DNA of 64,000 nt from JBEBGV01 sp040081265. GTDB lineage: Bacteria > Acidobacteriota > Vicinamibacteria > Vicinamibacterales > UBA2999. The notes under the pieces were generated by a model that saw only the letters and a list, made by a program, of their open reading frames with translations, was not told the origin of the DNA and did not search any database. Each line of letters opens with the position of its first letter. Positions within the stretch are counted from its first letter, which is position 1. Shown here one piece after another: positions 6,806-15,625 of the stretch. The position numbers and the translations under genes were made by a program. The DNA lies in assembly GCA_040081265.1 (NCBI GenBank), contig JBEBGV010000009.1:1-64000 (forward strand), in the 5' to 3' direction.

Positions 6806-9800
6806 GTGCCATCTGGTCATTCGTGGCACGGTTCTGGCGATGGTCTCACCAGTCGCGCTGCGTCAAAAACCACTCATGCCGATCATCCCGGTCCCCTCAC
6901 CGTGACGAGTCGATCCTCGTCTCCCATCGCCATCATCGGCATGGGCTGTCGCTTTCCCGGCGCCGCGGACCTCGACGCGTTCTCCAACCTCCTGCTCGAG
7001 CAGCGCAGTGCCATTGGCCTCATGCCCGCGCACCGGTTTGATGCATCGCGGTACTACGACCCCGATGTCACGGCGTACGGGAAGAGCTACTGCCGGATTG
7101 GCGCCTGCATCGACGAGCATGAGGTGGACTTTGCGTCGCTGGGGCTGAGCGAGGAGGAGGCCCGCGCTGCAGACACGCTGCATCTCTGGGCGCTCGAGGT
7201 CGCGAAGAGCACGCTCGAACACGCCGGCCTCGATCCGTTTGCCCTTCGCGGCGAGAACGTCGGCGTGATCCTCGGTCACTCGCGAAGCAGTGTCCGTGGT
7301 TCGGACCTCTCGTTCTCGACAGCGGTCGAGTCGCTGCTGGCGGACCTCGATGCGATTCCGAGCCTCCGCGACCTCTCGCCTGAACGCCGGGCGCAACTTC
7401 GAGAAGCCGTCGCCGACGCCGTCCATCGGCAGTACCCGACGCCGGTCTCCGATCGACCGCTGCTCTACAGGTCGAGCGAGGCGGCCGGACTGGTATCGCG
7501 GACCTTCGGGTTCTCGGGCCGTCACTTCGTGGCCGACGCGGCGTGTGCATCGTCGTTTGCTGCGATCGACGTCGCCGTGCGGGCGCTCCGACAGGGACGC
7601 CTTCGTCTGGCGCTGGCGGGGGGAGCGTCGTACACGTCACCCTCGGCGATGGTGCTTTTTTCGCAGGCCAAGGCCCTGTCGAGCGATGGATCGTTCCCGT
7701 TTGACGCACGCGCGAACGGATTCGTTTGCTCGGAAGGCGTGGGCATGGTGCTGCTGGCGAGACTCGACGATGCCCTCGAGCACGGCTACACCATCCACGG
7801 GCTGATACACGGCATCGGCGCATCGAGCGATGGCCGGGGGAAGGGACTCTGGGCACCCAACAAGAAGGGCCAGGTCATGGCCCTCAAGAGCGCCTATGCA
7901 AAGTGCGGAGTTGATCCCGCTGCGGTGAGCTACGTCGAGGCGCACGGCACGTCCACCGCGCTCGGTGATGCGACCGAGGTCGAGTCGCTGACTGAGTTCT
8001 TCGCCCCGCATGTGCCGATCGGCAGAGAAGTGGCCATCGGGTCCGTGAAGTCCAACATCGGGCACTGTCGCGAGGCCGCGGGTATCGCCAGCCTGCTGAA
8101 GGTGCTGATCGCGTTCGAGCACGAGACCATTCCCGCCTCGATCAATTATCGGGATCCCAATCCACACATTGACTGGGAGAGCAGCCGCCTGCGCCTGGCG
8201 ACCGAGCCGCTGCCATGGCCGCGCAACGGCACGCCACGCATGGCCGGCCTGGATTCGTTCGGCATCGGCGGTCTCAACTACCACGTCATCCTCGAAGAGC
8301 CGCCAGGTCCGTCGCGCGTCGAGGAGTTGACCAGGGCTGGAATCACCGCGGCTTCCAACGCGTTGGCCTCAGGCGGCGACCCGACGCGCGAACCGATTGC
8401 GCTTGTGGGCATTGGTTGCATCTGGCCGGAGGCGAGGGGCGCGAACGCGTTCTGGGACCGGTTGCGCTCGGGACAGACTGCGATCGGCCCTGTCCCCGAG
8501 TCTCGCCTGCCTGCCGCAATCTACAGCCGACCTGGTGAAAGGGCGCCGTGGCGGACGTACACGAACCAGGGCGGCTTCATTGCCGGGTTCGCCGCCGACT
8601 GGCGGCGGTACCGCATGCCGCCCAAGCTGGTAGCGCATACCGACCCGCTTCAGTTGATGCTGCTCGAGTGCGCGCTGGACGCCCTCGCTGACGCTGGTCT
8701 CGACACAGAGACGATGGACCGCCGTCGGATCTCGACGACCGTCGGGACGATCTTCGGCAGCGACCACGGCTTCGAGATCGAACTGGCCCTGCGTGCGCCG
8801 GAGGCGGCCGACGCGATCAAGGCAGTCCTCACGGCTCAAGGCTTTGAACCCGAGGTGGTCACGCGTGCGGCCGCCGAGGTCCTCGCGGAGTGGCGACATC
8901 GTCTGCCCGAAATCACGGAAGACACCTCGGGGAACGCGACGGCGAGCCCACTGGCATCACGCATCGCGATGACGCTCGACCTGCACGGCGCCACCTTTGC
9001 GGTTGACGCCGGGCCCGCATCGTCGCTGGCCGCGCTCGAGATTGCCGCGGAGTCGTTGTGGTCAGGCGAGTCGGACGTCGCCTTGTGGGCCGGTGCCGAT
9101 CGGGGGTTGTCCATTCCCAGGTTCGTCGACGCCGCTCGCCTCGGCAGGCTCAGCCAGAGCGGTCAGAGCGCTCCATTCGACGCCGACGCCGATGGCGTCG
9201 TGCTCTCCGAGGGCACAGCCGTTGGCGTGCTCATGCGCCTCAGCGACGCGCAGAAGTCCGGCCGACGTGTGTACGCCGTCATCCGGGGACTTGGTTCGGC
9301 TGGTCCGGTCACGCCTCTCGAGGCACCTGCAACCGGTTCTGAACTCGGGACCGCGATTACGCGTGCGCACGCACCTGCGCACCTGCCCCAGGAGTCCATC
9401 TCCTACATCGAAGCGCTGGGCGCCGGCACCCGTCGCTCCGACGATGCTCTGATTGATGTCGCGCGGGCAGCCTTCTGCTCGGACCAGCGCCAGACGCCGG
9501 TGCTCATGGGCTCAGTCGTCGGCAACATCGGTCACGCCCAGGGCGCATCAGGAGCCGCAGCCGTGGTGAAGACGGCGCTCGCGCTGCATCACGGCGAGGT
9601 GCCGCCGACGCCTGGTGTGCGCGTTGTCAATCCGGGATTGACGCACGGCCTCGAGGCATGCCTTGCGACGCGGCCGTTTCCCGAGGTGGCCGGCGTGATG
9701 CGGGGGGCCGTCAGCGCCCAGTTCGAGCATGGCTTGAGTTACCACGTGATTCTCGAGGGTGCTGCGCGGCCGGCGCCCGTGGCACGTGAACCCGTGGTTA

Positions 9801-12800
9801 TCAGGGCCGCCAGCCGGGCTGCGCTCGGCCGCGCGCTTGCAGCGGCGGCCGTCGCAGACGAGCTGTCATTCACGCCTGGCAGCGTGCACGGGACAGGGTC
9901 GGTAGCGGCGGGCGTGCGCTCAGGTGCAGGGATACGAGCCCGTTTTGGCGCCGCGCAGAAGGCGCTCGCTTCGCCGTCATCCAGCGTGGTGCTGGCCGCA
10001 TCCGGTATCTGCGTCACCGACTTCACCCTTCCCGGCGAGACCTGTTTCCTGTTTTCCGGGCAAGGCTCGCAGTACCCGGGCATGCTCCGCGAGGTCGCAC
10101 GCGCGTATCCCGCGGCGGCCGCCAGGCTGGCCGAGGTCGATGCGGAGCTTGTTCGCTGCGGCGAGGTACCGCTCTCGGAAATCATGTGGGAGCGAACCGA
10201 ACGACTGAACGACGTGCTGTGGACGCAGATGGCCGTGCTGGGCGGCGATCTGATGATGCTGGAGGTTGCGCGCGCACATGGCCTCGTACCGCAGCTCATC
10301 ACGGGACACAGTTACGGCGACTATCCGGCGCTGGTCGCTGCCGGCGGATGGACGCTCGAGCAGGTCGTGCAGATGACAGTGCTCCGCTGCGAGAGCATCC
10401 TGAAGGTCGACCTGCCCGGCGGCATGGTGGCGGTCTTCGGGAGCCGTGCGGACGTGGCGTCGCTGCTCGTCGGCCTCCCGGGGTACGCGGCCGAGAGCAA
10501 CATCAACGCGCCCGACGAAGTGATTGTCTCGGGAGAGCCCGCCGCACTCGACGTGTTGCTCGAGAAGTGTCAGGCCGTCGGGATTACCGCCAAGCGGCTG
10601 CCCGTTCCCCGCGCTTTCCACAGCGAGCTGATGCGCCCGGCAGTGCCGGTTGTCGAAGGCGCCATACGGGATACGCCGTTCCAGACCCCTGTTCTTCCGT
10701 TCATGACCTCAGCCGGTGCGAAGGTCATCTCGAGTGCCGACGATCTCAGGCGTGCGCTCGTCGAGCAGTTCACCCGTCCGGTCGACTTCATCGCGCAGAT
10801 AGAAGCCGCCTACGCGTCAGGCTGCCGGCGCTTTGTCGAGATCGGTCCAGGAAAAGTGTTGTCGCGGCTGGCCACCCGCATTCTCGCCGGGCGCCCCGCG
10901 GTGGCGGTGTCTCTCGACGACAAGAAGATGGCCGGCCTCGACGCCATCGAGAGCGCGCTCGCCGTCCTCCGCGCACACGATCACGCGACGATGTCGGCTC
11001 ATGCCGGACCTGAAGGTCCGGCCTACGAGGACCGCGCCGACCATGGCCCCTCGCAGAAGGCCGGAGAGATCCTGTTCTTCGACGTGACGACGAGCAGGAA
11101 GGCGGTGGACCGATCCGTGGTGCCGCACGCTCCTGCGGGGCCGGGCCGCGTGCGCCGGGACGCGCCCCTTCAGCGGGAAGACGTCGATCGTGCGGCCCCG
11201 ATACCGGCGGTTGTATCTGCGCCGATCAGTGACTCGCGTGTCGCCATCGAAAGTCGAGTGGTCGACCTGGTGTGCGAGTCGTCCGGCTATCCGAGAGACC
11301 TCGTGTCGCTCGACTCGGATCTCGAGGCGGACCTCGGCATCGATACCGTCAAGCAGGCGCAGATCCTTGGGCGCATTCGCGAACACTACGACCTGCCCAC
11401 CGACGAGAGCCTCGCGATCCGGGAGGTCCCCACGCCTCGGCACATTGCCGACTATGTCGAGCGCGCAAGCGCGCGCGTCGTCAGTCCACCACCGGTGGCC
11501 GAGGAACCGAGCCCTCTGGCCTCGAAGCGCGTCATCATCAGGACTGTTGAGGAGCCGCGTCGGGCAGGTTCATCAGCACCGTATCGCCCCGAGCGCGTGG
11601 TCGTGGTGGGCGGTGCCGCAATCGCCCGCGCTCTGGTCACGGCTCTTGAAAAGAGAGGTGTCGTCGTCGAGCGCCTGGACCTGGACGAGGAGCCTGGCCG
11701 ACTCGAGTCGAAGTTCGACGACCTGATGGCCCACGGCCCTGTTCCCGACATCTGCCTGCTGAGCGGCGTGACGCGTGACGCATCGTCGCGTGAATCGCGC
11801 GAGAGCCTGCTGTCGACCCTGGCTCAGGACAGTCAGCGCCTGCTCGAGGCGCCGCTGCGCCTCCTTCAGTCGTGGGTGCGCCACGCCGAATCTGACCTGA
11901 CGCGTGTCCACACGCTGTTCGCCGTCACCGCGCTTGGTGGCGCGCTTGGTCATGCCAACGCCGCAGATGGTCTGCCCGAGGGCGGCGGCGTGCTGGGCCT
12001 GTGCAAGAACCTGCGGCGCGAGTTTCCCGGGTTGCGCATCAAGGTGCTCGACAGCGAGGTCGACGAGCAGCCCGACATCGTGGCGGGCGCGATGCTCGAG
12101 GAGCTGGATTCCGATGACCCGCGGCTCGAGGTCGGATACCTGCGTGGCAAGCGGCTGGTTCTCAGCCTCGTTCCCCTGGCGCCGCGCATCGATCCTGATC
12201 GCCTGACGTCGCTGGGCGACCTCCCGTATGTGGTGCTCACCGGAGGGGGGCGTGGCATCACGGCCGAGATCGCGCTGCAGCTCGCCAGGGCGGGCGTGCG
12301 GCGCGTTCACCTGCTTGGACGGACACACCTTCCGGCTGACGTCGTCGAGTGGCGAGAGCTTGACGCGGCAGGCCTCGAGGCCCTGCGCACGTCAGTTCTC
12401 GAGCAACTGCGGACTGCGGCGCTGGCGCGACGGGGGACCGGCACAGTCACCCCCTCGGAGTGGGACCAGGCATGGGCTCCTCTCGCGCAGGCCATTGAGA
12501 TCGATCGCAACCTGCAGCGGTTGGCCGCGGAGGGTGCTCATGCGACGTATCACAGCGTCGACATCGCCGATTCCCTGGCTCTCGCGGGAGTGCTCGAGAC
12601 CATTCGCGAGGTTGACGGGCCCGTTCGGGCCATCGTGCACGGAGCCGGTGTCCAGCACTCGCGCGGATTCCTGTCAAAGCAGCCGGACGAAGTCCGGGCG
12701 ACACTGGCGCCAAAGCTCGAGGGCACGCTGAATCTCATCGACCTGACCGCTGCCGATCCTCTCGAATTCTTTGTCTCCTTTGGTTCAGTGGCGGGGCGGT

Positions 12801-14116
12801 TCGGTGGCCTGGGCCAGGCGGACTACTCGATGGCCTGCGACCTGCTCGCCCGAATCACCGGCGCGTTTGCCGCACGCCGGCCGTCGTGCCGCATGGTGAC
12901 GATCGACTGGCCCGGCTGGGACGAAGTGGGGATGGCGGCCAGGACCAGGCATTTGTTCGAGTCGGGTGCCGAGTCAAAAGTCCGCCGCCTGATGCCGGTT
13001 GCCGAGGGGTGTCAGCACCTGATCAACGAGCTGACCGCGGCCGACCCGGAAACCGAGGTCGTCGTCGGCACTGCCCTCGAAGGGCTCGACCTCGACCGCC
13101 AGATCTCACGTGGCGCGGAGGCGGATCTGCTCGAGGCGCGCATCGAGGCGGGTACCGGGCTGCCACTGGTTGACGCTGTGCTGGCCGCGTCAGCGCGGTC
13201 CGTGACGGTTGAATGCAGGCTCGATGCAGACCGCGACCCCTTTCTGGTCCAGCATCGTCACGCTCGCACCGCCATCCTGCCCGCCGTCGTGTCGCTCGAA
13301 CTGCTGGCGGAGGCCGCGCGCCTGGCGCATCCCGATGAGGAGTTGCACTCGCTCGAGAACGTCGTGATCGGAGCCGGGATCAAACTTGCCGAGATCCGGC
13401 GGCTCCCGCTTATCTGCACCGCCGAGATCACCGACCGGCAAGCCTGCCTTGCCATTCGGGGGCATCACGTGGGACGGCAGTCCCGCCTCCTCGCCATGGA
13501 TCGCATCTACGTCACCGGCAAGGCGATCTTCGGGCACGACGTCGCTCGCCGTGACGTCGCATTCCACCACGAGCGGCCGACTGCGGTCCTGCCTCCGCAT
13601 GGCCGGCCGTACGCGAACGGTCACCCCGGTTCCCTGGCTCCCGCGGGCTGGTATCACGGTCCTGTCTTCCGGACGCTCGAGGACGTCGTCATCGGGACCG
13701 GCGCATTGCACTCCGGTCGGGTACTGGCACTGCCGGCGACGGCGCTCCGCCCCTGGCGTGCCTCGGCTGAGTGGTGGATTCCCGCCCCGGCGTTAGACGG
13801 GTGTCTCGCCATGTGTGTGCAGGTGGTGCGGGCCAAGCTCCTGGCTGACGGCCTTCCGGTGGCATTTGGACGGGTGCGCGTCAGGCGCCAGCCCGCCTCC
13901 GGTGAGGTGTGTGAGGTCTTCGTACGCGAGCGAGGGCACGACGAGAGGCGTGTGCACTTCGACTTCACGCTGACCGGCGCTGACGGCTCCGTGATCTTCG
14001 AGGTCGAAGACTACGTCCTTCGCACCTTCCATCGAATTGGCGACGGGCGTGACGAACCGCGTGAGGTGCGCAAGACGCGCGGTTCTGAGCCAGACGCGCT
14101 GTGGACCACATCATGA
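6806..14116 (+). CDS. PUFA-synthase-like type I polyketide/secondary lipid synthase (KS-KS0-AT-ACP-KR-DH)
   Basis: A 2436-residue megasynthase. KS1 (about 40-490) is intact: Cys247 in DAACASS, His380 in EAHGTS and His420 in NIGH. A second KS-like domain (about 528-985) has Pro737 where the Cys belongs (DAGPASS) and Leu871 in place of the first His (EALGAGT), but keeps His910. It is a chain-length-factor-like partner. AT (about 1080-1375) has Ser1169 in GHSYG and His1272 in AFHS. A single ACP (about 1470-1545) carries DLGIDTVKQ, with Thr1514 at the usual phosphopantetheine Ser. KR (about 1805-2050) has TGGGRGI, Ser1994 and Tyr2007. The C-terminal DH (about 2130-2420) has His2150 and Asp2331. 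There is no ER or thioesterase domain. The GTG at 6806 has a poorly spaced AGAGG; GTG at 6902, just before KS1, may be the true start. ATGA overlap couples it to the PPTase. The product is probably an unusual fatty acid or polyketide lipid. Confidence 0.9.
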   Translation: MPSGHSWHGSGDGLTSRAASKTTHADHPGPLTVTSRSSSPIAIIGMGCRFPGAADLDAFSNLLLEQRSAIGLMPAHRFDASRYYDPDVTAYGKSYCRIGACIDEHEVDFASLGLSEEEARAADTLHLWALEVAKSTLEHAGLDPFALRGENVGVILGHSRSSVRGSDLSFSTAVESLLADLDAIPSLRDLSPERRAQLREAVADAVHRQYPTPVSDRPLLYRSSEAAGLVSRTFGFSGRHFVADAACASSFAAIDVAVRALRQGRLRLALAGGASYTSPSAMVLFSQAKALSSDGSFPFDARANGFVCSEGVGMVLLARLDDALEHGYTIHGLIHGIGASSDGRGKGLWAPNKKGQVMALKSAYAKCGVDPAAVSYVEAHGTSTALGDATEVESLTEFFAPHVPIGREVAIGSVKSNIGHCREAAGIASLLKVLIAFEHETIPASINYRDPNPHIDWESSRLRLATEPLPWPRNGTPRMAGLDSFGIGGLNYHVILEEPPGPSRVEELTRAGITAASNALASGGDPTREPIALVGIGCIWPEARGANAFWDRLRSGQTAIGPVPESRLPAAIYSRPGERAPWRTYTNQGGFIAGFAADWRRYRMPPKLVAHTDPLQLMLLECALDALADAGLDTETMDRRRISTTVGTIFGSDHGFEIELALRAPEAADAIKAVLTAQGFEPEVVTRAAAEVLAEWRHRLPEITEDTSGNATASPLASRIAMTLDLHGATFAVDAGPASSLAALEIAAESLWSGESDVALWAGADRGLSIPRFVDAARLGRLSQSGQSAPFDADADGVVLSEGTAVGVLMRLSDAQKSGRRVYAVIRGLGSAGPVTPLEAPATGSELGTAITRAHAPAHLPQESISYIEALGAGTRRSDDALIDVARAAFCSDQRQTPVLMGSVVGNIGHAQGASGAAAVVKTALALHHGEVPPTPGVRVVNPGLTHGLEACLATRPFPEVAGVMRGAVSAQFEHGLSYHVILEGAARPAPVAREPVVIRAASRAALGRALAAAAVADELSFTPGSVHGTGSVAAGVRSGAGIRARFGAAQKALASPSSSVVLAASGICVTDFTLPGETCFLFSGQGSQYPGMLREVARAYPAAAARLAEVDAELVRCGEVPLSEIMWERTERLNDVLWTQMAVLGGDLMMLEVARAHGLVPQLITGHSYGDYPALVAAGGWTLEQVVQMTVLRCESILKVDLPGGMVAVFGSRADVASLLVGLPGYAAESNINAPDEVIVSGEPAALDVLLEKCQAVGITAKRLPVPRAFHSELMRPAVPVVEGAIRDTPFQTPVLPFMTSAGAKVISSADDLRRALVEQFTRPVDFIAQIEAAYASGCRRFVEIGPGKVLSRLATRILAGRPAVAVSLDDKKMAGLDAIESALAVLRAHDHATMSAHAGPEGPAYEDRADHGPSQKAGEILFFDVTTSRKAVDRSVVPHAPAGPGRVRRDAPLQREDVDRAAPIPAVVSAPISDSRVAIESRVVDLVCESSGYPRDLVSLDSDLEADLGIDTVKQAQILGRIREHYDLPTDESLAIREVPTPRHIADYVERASARVVSPPPVAEEPSPLASKRVIIRTVEEPRRAGSSAPYRPERVVVVGGAAIARALVTALEKRGVVVERLDLDEEPGRLESKFDDLMAHGPVPDICLLSGVTRDASSRESRESLLSTLAQDSQRLLEAPLRLLQSWVRHAESDLTRVHTLFAVTALGGALGHANAADGLPEGGGVLGLCKNLRREFPGLRIKVLDSEVDEQPDIVAGAMLEELDSDDPRLEVGYLRGKRLVLSLVPLAPRIDPDRLTSLGDLPYVVLTGGGRGITAEIALQLARAGVRRVHLLGRTHLPADVVEWRELDAAGLEALRTSVLEQLRTAALARRGTGTVTPSEWDQAWAPLAQAIEIDRNLQRLAAEGAHATYHSVDIADSLALAGVLETIREVDGPVRAIVHGAGVQHSRGFLSKQPDEVRATLAPKLEGTLNLIDLTAADPLEFFVSFGSVAGRFGGLGQADYSMACDLLARITGAFAARRPSCRMVTIDWPGWDEVGMAARTRHLFESGAESKVRRLMPVAEGCQHLINELTAADPETEVVVGTALEGLDLDRQISRGAEADLLEARIEAGTGLPLVDAVLAASARSVTVECRLDADRDPFLVQHRHARTAILPAVVSLELLAEAARLAHPDEELHSLENVVIGAGIKLAEIRRLPLICTAEITDRQACLAIRGHHVGRQSRLLAMDRIYVTGKAIFGHDVARRDVAFHHERPTAVLPPHGRPYANGHPGSLAPAGWYHGPVFRTLEDVVIGTGALHSGRVLALPATALRPWRASAEWWIPAPALDGCLAMCVQVVRAKLLADGLPVAFGRVRVRRQPASGEVCEVFVRERGHDERRVHFDFTLTGADGSVIFEVEDYVLRTFHRIGDGRDEPREVRKTRGSEPDALWTTS

Positions 14117-14850
14117 GCATGGCGACTCCCTCGCCTGAACTGCACGGCGTGCCCGTTCCCTCGCGGCTCGAGAGTGCGGCCATCGCTGCCTGCCTCTCCC
14201 CAGCGGAGGGCTCGATCTGTGCGGCCTTCGGATTCGACAAACGCCGGACCGAATGGCTGGCCGGTCGCCTGGCAGCGAAGCAACTGGTGCAGGCACGACA
14301 CGCGATTCAGGGTCCCGATGCGCTTCGCATGATTGAGATTGGCAACGTCGCTGACGGGCCTGAGCGAGGTCGGCCGTTCTACCGCATCGGCGGCGGCCCG
14401 GGGCCGTTTCCGCTCTCGATCAGCCACTCTGGCCGACTGGCAATCGCGGCTCTGGCCCGCCGGGCCGATGACCGGGTCGGTGTCGACATCGAACACGTGG
14501 AGTACAGGGAGTCGAGCTTTGAAACGGTGGCGCTCAGTGAGTCCGAACGGCACGACCTCAGCGGCTTCAGCGGGCTCTCACGGTGGCGCGCCGTGACGCG
14601 CATCTGGGTGCTGAAGGAAGCCTTGCTCAAGGCGATCGGCGTCGGGCTGCATGTGCCCCTGACGCAGGTCACGGTACGCGGCAATCATCAGGCGCCATGC
14701 GGCGCGTGGTCGTTCCAGGTGGCCCGTGAAGCCCGCGCCCGGTTTCAGGCGCTCTCGGTGCTCGGAACCCGGCACGTGGTCGTGTCCACCTTCGAGATGG
14801 GCGAGTGTCTCGGTGCCTGGGTCGTGATTCCCGGCGAGGCTCACTCATGA
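14113..14850 (+). CDS. Sfp-type 4'-phosphopantetheinyl transferase
   Basis: A 245-residue PPTase that would convert the apo-ACP of the adjacent synthase to its holo form using CoA. Motifs in order are PLSISHSGRLAIAAL, the metal-binding VGVDIEHVE and WVLKEALLKAIGVGL (the WxxKEAxxKA motif). The size fits the Sfp/EntD class rather than AcpS. ATG at 14113 overlaps the synthase stop (ATGA), so translation is likely coupled; ATG at 14119 is an alternative. A dedicated PPTase is common next to PUFA, heterocyst-glycolipid and enediyne-type synthases. It matters here because the ACP it should modify has Thr at the attachment site. Confidence 0.93.
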   Translation: MSMATPSPELHGVPVPSRLESAAIAACLSPAEGSICAAFGFDKRRTEWLAGRLAAKQLVQARHAIQGPDALRMIEIGNVADGPERGRPFYRIGGGPGPFPLSISHSGRLAIAALARRADDRVGVDIEHVEYRESSFETVALSESERHDLSGFSGLSRWRAVTRIWVLKEALLKAIGVGLHVPLTQVTVRGNHQAPCGAWSFQVAREARARFQALSVLGTRHVVVSTFEMGECLGAWVVIPGEAHS

Positions 14851-15614
14851 GGCCGCTGTTGAACGCGGTGTCGCTCGTCACCGGCAGCTCCCGTGGCATC
14901 GGACGCGCGACCGCGCTCCGGCTGGCGCGCGCCGGCAGTGACGTCTGCATCAACTACCTCAACTCGCCACGCGAAGCACGTGAAGTCGCCGAGGAGGTCA
15001 GCCGGATGGGCCGGAGGGCCGTCGTGGTGAAGGCCGATCTCTCTGCGCCCGAAGATGTCTCGTCCCTCATGGACATCCTGCAATCCGAGTTCGGGCGTCT
15101 CGACATCCTGGTGTCCAACGCCGCCGGCGGCGGATTCACCGGGGTCCTCGAGACGTCGCTGGCACAGTTCGACTACGCCATGCGGGTCAACGTGCAGGCA
15201 TTCATGCTGCTGGCGCAGTATGCCCGACCGCTGTTCGAGCGCACCGCGCTCCAGCGCGCCAAGCTGATCAGCGTGTCCTCGCTGGGCGGCACCCGCGTGA
15301 TGCCGCACTACGGGCTGGTCGGCACGGCCAAGGGTGCCATCGAGAGCATGACGCGCCACCTCGCACTCGAACTGGGGCCGCGCGGGGTCAACGTCAACTG
15401 CGTCTGTGCCGGGCTCGTGATGACGGGCGCGCTGACGTCTCACCCGGACCGGGAATCCATTGTCGCCGCTCAGCGACGGCGCTCACTGGCCGGCGACGAG
15501 GGCATTGCGCCAGAGGACGTGGCCGACGCCATCACGTTTCTCTGCAGTTCGGCCGCGGACAAGATCCAGGGCCAGACGGTCGTGATCGACGCGGGTACCT
15601 CCATCCTTTCCTGA
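14847..15614 (+). CDS. SDR oxidoreductase, FabL-like enoyl-ACP reductase
   Basis: A 255-residue short-chain dehydrogenase. TGSSRGIG (residues 12-19) binds NAD(P). The active site is MPHYGLVGTAK: Tyr155 and Lys162 are separated by six residues, the spacing of FabI/FabL enoyl reductases and not the YxxxK of ordinary ketoreductases. The segment after it (LALELGPRGVNVNCVCAG) also resembles FabL of Bacillus, which is 250 residues long. The start at 14847 overlaps the PPTase stop (ATGA). The synthase has KR and DH but no ER domain, so this protein most likely supplies enoyl reduction in trans. That function is inference from spacing and context. Confidence 0.82.
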   Translation: MRPLLNAVSLVTGSSRGIGRATALRLARAGSDVCINYLNSPREAREVAEEVSRMGRRAVVVKADLSAPEDVSSLMDILQSEFGRLDILVSNAAGGGFTGVLETSLAQFDYAMRVNVQAFMLLAQYARPLFERTALQRAKLISVSSLGGTRVMPHYGLVGTAKGAIESMTRHLALELGPRGVNVNCVCAGLVMTGALTSHPDRESIVAAQRRRSLAGDEGIAPEDVADAITFLCSSAADKIQGQTVVIDAGTSILS

Positions 15615-15625
15615 GAGATCGAACG

